Origin: RUG714 sp964623515
GTDB lineage: Bacteria > Bacillota > Clostridia > Oscillospirales > Acutalibacteraceae
Assembly (NCBI GenBank): GCA_964623515.1
Contig: CAZURV010000002.1
Location: 62,001-126,000 of the forward strand
DNA length: 64,000 nt
Reading direction: 5' to 3'
The stretch's first letter is position 1; each line of letters begins with the position of its first letter. A model generated the notes under the pieces. It made no database searches. It had not been told where the DNA came from and was given only the letters and a program-made list of their open reading frames with translations. Both the position numbers and the translations under genes were made by a program. Positions 60,093 through 64,000 of the stretch are shown piece after piece.

Positions 60093-61195
60093 TTGTTAAA
60101 AGTATAGAAATTAAAAATTTCAGAAATATTAAATATGCAGATTTACTTTTCTGCAACGGAGTTAATATTATTTACGGTGAAAACGCGCAGGGTAAAACAA
60201 ATATTTTAGAGGCTTTATGGCTTTTTACTGGAACAAAAAGTTTCCGCGGAACGAAAGATTCAGACCAAATAAAATTCGGAGAACAAAAATCCTCTTTAAA
60301 AACAAATTTTTTTGCTGAAAACCGCTCTCAATGTGCGGAAATACAGATTGAAGAAAAAAAAAGCGTTTATCTGAATGAAATAAAACGAACAAGTATAACT
60401 GCTTTTAACGGAAAATTTCCGGCTGTTATTTTTTCTCCCGAACATCTTTTCCTTGTTAAAGGCGGACCGTATGAAAGGCGTAAATTTATAGACAATGCGC
60501 TTTGTCAGATAAAACCGAGTTTTAACGAATTTTTGACGAAATACAAAAAAAATTTATTGCAGCGGAACGCTCTTCTCAAAAAATTCGAAAAAAACAAGAA
60601 TCTTTCGGTTATGCTTGATATTTTTGAAGAAAATCTTGCGCATATCGGCACGAAAATTATCTATCAAAGAAAAAAATATCTGGAAGTGCTTGAAAAAGAA
60701 GCAAAAGAAGTTTATAGGGGCATTTCTTCAAATAAAGAAGAGATAAGCATAGAATATATTAACGACAATCAAATTATAGGAAAAAATGAAAAAGAGACAG
60801 AAAAAATTTATGCCGAAAAACTTTTAAAAAGTCGTAGCGAAGATATTTTAACCGGAACAACAAGCGTGGGTCCGCATAGAGATGATATAAATATAAAGGT
60901 TAACGGTATATCTGCAAGGAAATTCGGTTCACAGGGACAGCAAAGAAGCTGTGTTCTTGCTCTCAAGCTTGGCGAGGCAGCAGTTCTAAAAGAAAAAAAC
61001 GGAGAACAGCCTATCGCTTTGCTTGATGATGTTATGAGCGAATTGGATGAAAGCAGACAGGATTATATTCTTCATAAAATAAGCGGATGGCAGGTTTTTA
61101 TAACCTGTTGCGAACCGGAAACAATCTTAAAGCTGAAGGGCGGAAAAACGTTTAAGGCGGAAAATGGAAAAATAACCGAGGCGGAAAAGAAATAA
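60089..61195 (+). CDS. recF: DNA replication and repair protein RecF
   Basis: 368 residues. SMC-like ATPase that loads RecA at gaps. IKNFRNIKYADLLF, Walker A IYGENAQGKTNILEALW, signature GSQGQQRSCVLALKLGEA and Walker B PIALLDDVMSELDESR are present. Ends one base into remB. Confidence 0.96.
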   Translation: MIVKSIEIKNFRNIKYADLLFCNGVNIIYGENAQGKTNILEALWLFTGTKSFRGTKDSDQIKFGEQKSSLKTNFFAENRSQCAEIQIEEKKSVYLNEIKRTSITAFNGKFPAVIFSPEHLFLVKGGPYERRKFIDNALCQIKPSFNEFLTKYKKNLLQRNALLKKFEKNKNLSVMLDIFEENLAHIGTKIIYQRKKYLEVLEKEAKEVYRGISSNKEEISIEYINDNQIIGKNEKETEKIYAEKLLKSRSEDILTGTTSVGPHRDDINIKVNGISARKFGSQGQQRSCVLALKLGEAAVLKEKNGEQPIALLDDVMSELDESRQDYILHKISGWQVFITCCEPETILKLKGGKTFKAENGKITEAEKK

Positions 61196-61533
61196 TGTAT
61201 CTTCATCTTGGAGAAGAAACCGTTATCAGAGACAAAAATATAATAGGTATATTTGATCTTGACAACACAACGGTTATGAAAAGCACAAGAAATTATCTCA
61301 GAAAAGCGACGGAAGAAGCACGGGTGCAAACCGTTTCGTATGAACTGCCAAAATCTTTTATTGTTACGGATGAAAAGACTTACAGCGTTTATATTTCACA
61401 GCTGATGCCGGCAACACTGGAAAAACGAATAAAAGAAAAAAATGAAGAAATCCTCTGCAAACAAACAGCGGACAAGCTTCAAAAAATAAAGGACGGCGCA
61501 AAACGCCTTAGTGAACAGATAACCATTAAGTAA
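61195..61533 (+). CDS. remB: RemB (YaaB) / DUF370-family regulator
   Basis: 112 residues. LHLGEETVIRDKNIIGIFDLDNTTV, then a loop region and FIVTDEKTYSVYISQLMPATLEKR match the RemB extracellular-matrix regulator family that sits between recF and gyrB. A charged C-terminal helix of about 30 residues is longer than in short homologues. DNA-binding regulator in B. subtilis; targets here unknown. Confidence 0.88.
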   Translation: MYLHLGEETVIRDKNIIGIFDLDNTTVMKSTRNYLRKATEEARVQTVSYELPKSFIVTDEKTYSVYISQLMPATLEKRIKEKNEEILCKQTADKLQKIKDGAKRLSEQITIK

Positions 61534-61545
61534 GGAGACGTTTTA

Positions 61546-63507
61546 ATGGAAAAAGAGAATATTGTTCTTGAAGAAGAGGATATGGATACCGTTGTAACGG
61601 AAAAATATGATGCAGACGCTATTCAGGTTCTTGAAGGGCTGGAAGCGGTGAGAAAAAGACCGGGAATGTATATAGGCTCAACAGGGCCGAAAGGGCTTCA
61701 TCATCTTGTTTATGAAATTGTTGACAACTCGATAGATGAAGCACTTGCCGGAGTCTGTACGCATATTGAAGTTGAAATACTTCCGGGAGATATTATTACG
61801 GTTCGCGATAACGGACGAGGTATCCCTGTGGGAATAAATGAAAAAACAGGGTTGCCTTCAGTAACTGTTGTACTTACCTTACTCCATGCCGGAGGAAAAT
61901 TCGGCGGAAGCGGTTATAAAGTTTCCGGAGGGCTTCACGGAGTTGGTTCTTCTGTTGTAAACGCGCTTTCCGAATGGCTTGAAGTTGAAGTAACGCAGGA
62001 AGGCCACATTTACCGTCAGCGTTTTGAAAGAGGAAATGCAGTTACCGACCTTGAAATTTCCGGGGATGCCGACGGACATGGTACTTTTATCAAATTTAAA
62101 GCGGATCCGAAAATATTTCAGGAAACAACCGCTTATGATTTTGAAACCTTGCAAGGAAGGCTTCGCGAGCAGGCGTTTTTAAACGCCGGGCTTTCCATCA
62201 GCCTCACGGATAAAAGAGGAGAAGAGGAACGAAAAGAAGTTTTTTGCTATGAAGGCGGAATTAAAACTTTTGTCGAACATCTCACGAAAGCACGCGAGCT
62301 TACTCCGATTCACAGTGAAGTGATTCATTTTTCCACAACGCTTGAAGACAAATCTGCTGAAGTTGCACTCGCTTATAATGACAGCTATAATGAATGTATT
62401 TTATCTTTTGCAAATAACATAAGAACGGTAGACGGTGGTACACATGAAACGGGTTTCCGTTCTGCGCTAACAAGAGTTTTTAATAATTACGGAAGAAAAT
62501 TCGGAATTCTCAAAGATAACGATGCAAACCTGAAAAACAATGATGTTCTTGAAGGGCTTATTGCGGTTGTAAGCGTTAAACTTACCGAAGCGGAATTTGA
62601 AGGACAGACGAAGGGAAAGCTCGGAAATACCGAAATGACGCAGATGGTTTCAAAGATGACTTATAATAAGCTGATGACTTATTTTGAGGAAAATCCACAA
62701 GTTGCAAAAACCATATTTGAAAAAGCCCTTGAAGCGTCGAGAGCAAGGGAAGCGGCGAGAAAAGCAAAAGATCTTGCAAGAAGAAAAAACGCGTTCAACG
62801 ACACACATCTTCCCGGTAAACTTGCCGACTGTACGGAAAGAGATCCTGCGAAATCAGAATTGTTTATCGTTGAGGGTGATTCTGCAGGAGGGTCTGCTAA
62901 AAACGGCAGAGACAGAAAAAACCAAGCGATTTTAGCTCTTTGGGGAAAAATGCTCAACGTTGAAAAAGCACGTATAGACAAAGTTCTCGGAAATGAAAAA
63001 CTTACGCCTGTTGTGCTTTCGCTTGGTACGGGAATCGGTGAAGATTTTGATATCAGCAAACTCCGTTATGATAAAGTTGTTATTATGGCGGATGCCGATG
63101 TTGACGGTGCGCATATTCGTACGCTCCTTTTGACTTTCTTTTTCAGATATATGAAACCGATTGTTGAGCAGGGGCATGTTTATCTTGCCTGTCCTCCGCT
63201 TTTCAGAGTCAGCAAAGGCAAAAAACACGAGTATGCATATGACGATAACGAGAGAGACCAGATTATAGAAGAATTTGGGGGCAGTGAAAAATGCTCCATT
63301 CAACGCTATAAAGGTCTCGGTGAAATGGATGTAGATCAGCTTTGGGAAACAACAATGAATCCCGAAACAAGAATTATGAAGCGGGTTACGGTTGAAGACG
63401 CTGAAATGGCAGATCAGACTTTTTCAATTCTTATGGGAGATAAAGTTGAGCCGAGACGTGAATTTATCGAAACCAATGCGCAGTTTGTTGAAAACCTTGA
63501 TATTTAA
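61546..63507 (+). CDS. gyrB: DNA gyrase subunit B
   Basis: 653 residues. GHKL ATPase: EAVRKRPGMYIGS, EIVDNSIDEALAG, DNGRGIPVG, GGKFGGSGYKVSGGLHGVG. TOPRIM domain: EGDSAGGSAKNGRDRKNQA, then ALWGKMLNVEKAR where many bacteria have PLRGK, and DADVDGAHI. An N-terminal extension of about 20 acidic residues precedes the ATPase. SD AAGGAG. Ends with the normal FVENLDI. Confidence 0.97.
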   Translation: MEKENIVLEEEDMDTVVTEKYDADAIQVLEGLEAVRKRPGMYIGSTGPKGLHHLVYEIVDNSIDEALAGVCTHIEVEILPGDIITVRDNGRGIPVGINEKTGLPSVTVVLTLLHAGGKFGGSGYKVSGGLHGVGSSVVNALSEWLEVEVTQEGHIYRQRFERGNAVTDLEISGDADGHGTFIKFKADPKIFQETTAYDFETLQGRLREQAFLNAGLSISLTDKRGEEERKEVFCYEGGIKTFVEHLTKARELTPIHSEVIHFSTTLEDKSAEVALAYNDSYNECILSFANNIRTVDGGTHETGFRSALTRVFNNYGRKFGILKDNDANLKNNDVLEGLIAVVSVKLTEAEFEGQTKGKLGNTEMTQMVSKMTYNKLMTYFEENPQVAKTIFEKALEASRAREAARKAKDLARRKNAFNDTHLPGKLADCTERDPAKSELFIVEGDSAGGSAKNGRDRKNQAILALWGKMLNVEKARIDKVLGNEKLTPVVLSLGTGIGEDFDISKLRYDKVVIMADADVDGAHIRTLLLTFFFRYMKPIVEQGHVYLACPPLFRVSKGKKHEYAYDDNERDQIIEEFGGSEKCSIQRYKGLGEMDVDQLWETTMNPETRIMKRVTVEDAEMADQTFSILMGDKVEPRREFIETNAQFVENLDI

Positions 63508-63624
63508 AAATCGGTTATTTATTCATCGGTCTTCGGTACAGATGAAAAAAAGAGAGAGTTATATTCAGATAAATAATTTATAAGATTGGCGGCGGACAAG
63601 CCGTCGTTAAAAAGCGGTGAAAAA

Positions 63625-64000
63625 ATGAGCGAAGTTTTTGAAAATGAAAAAATCATGGATGTTGAAATCAATAAAGAAGTCCGTCAAGCATTTCTTGATT
63701 ATTCAATGAGCGTTATTGTACAGCGTGCATTGCCCGATGTAAGGGACGGACTGAAACCCGTACACAGAAGAATTCTTTACACGATGTTTGAGAATAATCT
63801 TTATCCAACGGTGGCATACCGTAAATGTGCGGATACGGTTGGTGCAGTACTCGGCAGATATCATCCGCACGGGGATAGTTCAGTTTATGATGCAATGGTA
63901 AGGCTTGCACAGGATTTTTCAATGCGTCATCCCCTTGTTGACGGACACGGAAATTTCGGTTCTGTTGACGGCGATCCTGCTGCAGCGTACAGATATACCG
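63625..64000 (+). CDS. gyrA: DNA gyrase subunit A (partial, N-terminal part)
   Basis: The first 125 codons are present and the gene continues past the window. KEVRQAFLDYSMSVIVQRAL, DGLKPVHRRILYTMFEN and RYHPHGDSSVYDAMVRLAQDF (quinolone-resistance region with Ser and Asp at the usual positions) are followed by GSVDGDPAAAYRYT, which includes the catalytic Tyr. ATG 63625 with GCGGTGA upstream. Confidence 0.96.
   Translation, partial: MSEVFENEKIMDVEINKEVRQAFLDYSMSVIVQRALPDVRDGLKPVHRRILYTMFENNLYPTVAYRKCADTVGAVLGRYHPHGDSSVYDAMVRLAQDFSMRHPLVDGHGNFGSVDGDPAAAYRYT

Noticed and set aside
1..64000. CRISPR arrays, rRNA genes, complete insertion sequences or prophage
   Set aside because: No regularly spaced repeats, rRNA signature sequences, transposase motifs or phage structural genes were seen.

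Overview
The window spans the replication origin of a bacterial chromosome. The arrangement rpmH-rnpA-yidD-yidC-jag-mnmE-mnmG-rsmG-parA-parB on the minus strand and dnaA-dnaN-yaaA-recF-remB-gyrB-gyrA on the plus strand is the classical Firmicutes oriC layout. Moderate-to-low GC, RemB, YlxR/YlxQ, a T-box leader, short HisG with HisZ, an S4 protein between dnaN and recF, and AGGAGG-type ribosome sites point to an anaerobic Clostridia member, probably Oscillospirales/Ruminococcaceae-like. The species cannot be named from sequence alone.

Layout. 0-2.2 kb: 5' part of a cofactor-independent phosphoglycerate mutase gene, a tRNA-Pro, and an AT-rich accessory stretch with a GIY-YIG/DUF4357 gene and decayed sequence. 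2.2-6.0 kb: GH13 glycosidase, homoserine O-acetyltransferase metA, and an M14-like protein without catalytic residues. 6.2-8.8 kb: nudF-like, nth, rarA. 8.9-17.4 kb: the translation and RNA operon rimP-nusA-ylxR-ylxQ-infB-rbfA-nrnA-truB-ribF-HAD, with a promoter and a leader hairpin. 17.6-22.2 kb: gdhA, then a methionine/sulfur island (metA relic, metY with an attenuator leader encoding a Met/Cys-rich peptide, and a LysR regulator with an LTTR-type palindrome). 22.4-29.1 kb: pseudouridine synthase, a heterodimeric ABC exporter, and a Na+/solute symporter behind a T-box leader with an apparent Tyr specifier. 29.5-31.0 kb: HD protein and an unrecognised gene. 31.0-39.7 kb: a complete histidine operon headed by a TrpR-like regulator with an inverted repeat in its promoter. 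39.7-41.9 kb: TetR regulator plus an ABC-2 transporter, with an operator-like palindrome. 42.1-46.5 kb: M20 peptidase, Fe-S F420 hydrogenase beta-like protein, AlaX editing protein and a small membrane protein. 46.6-64 kb: serS and the origin region, with two parS sites, a structured intergenic element of unknown class, and AT-rich segments with DnaA-box-like repeats on both sides of dnaA.

How it fits together. MetA (Glu111, the acetyl-CoA type) and MetY form a direct-sulfhydrylation route from homoserine through O-acetylhomoserine to homocysteine. The metY leader can fold into mutually exclusive terminator and antiterminator helices, and its peptide has a Met/Cys cluster placed where a stalled ribosome would favour read-through. 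The his cluster encodes every enzyme from PRPP+ATP to histidinol. The most novel-looking items are the metY leader-peptide attenuator, the structured element between parA and rsmG, and the T-box with a non-canonical tRNA-acceptor-binding sequence.
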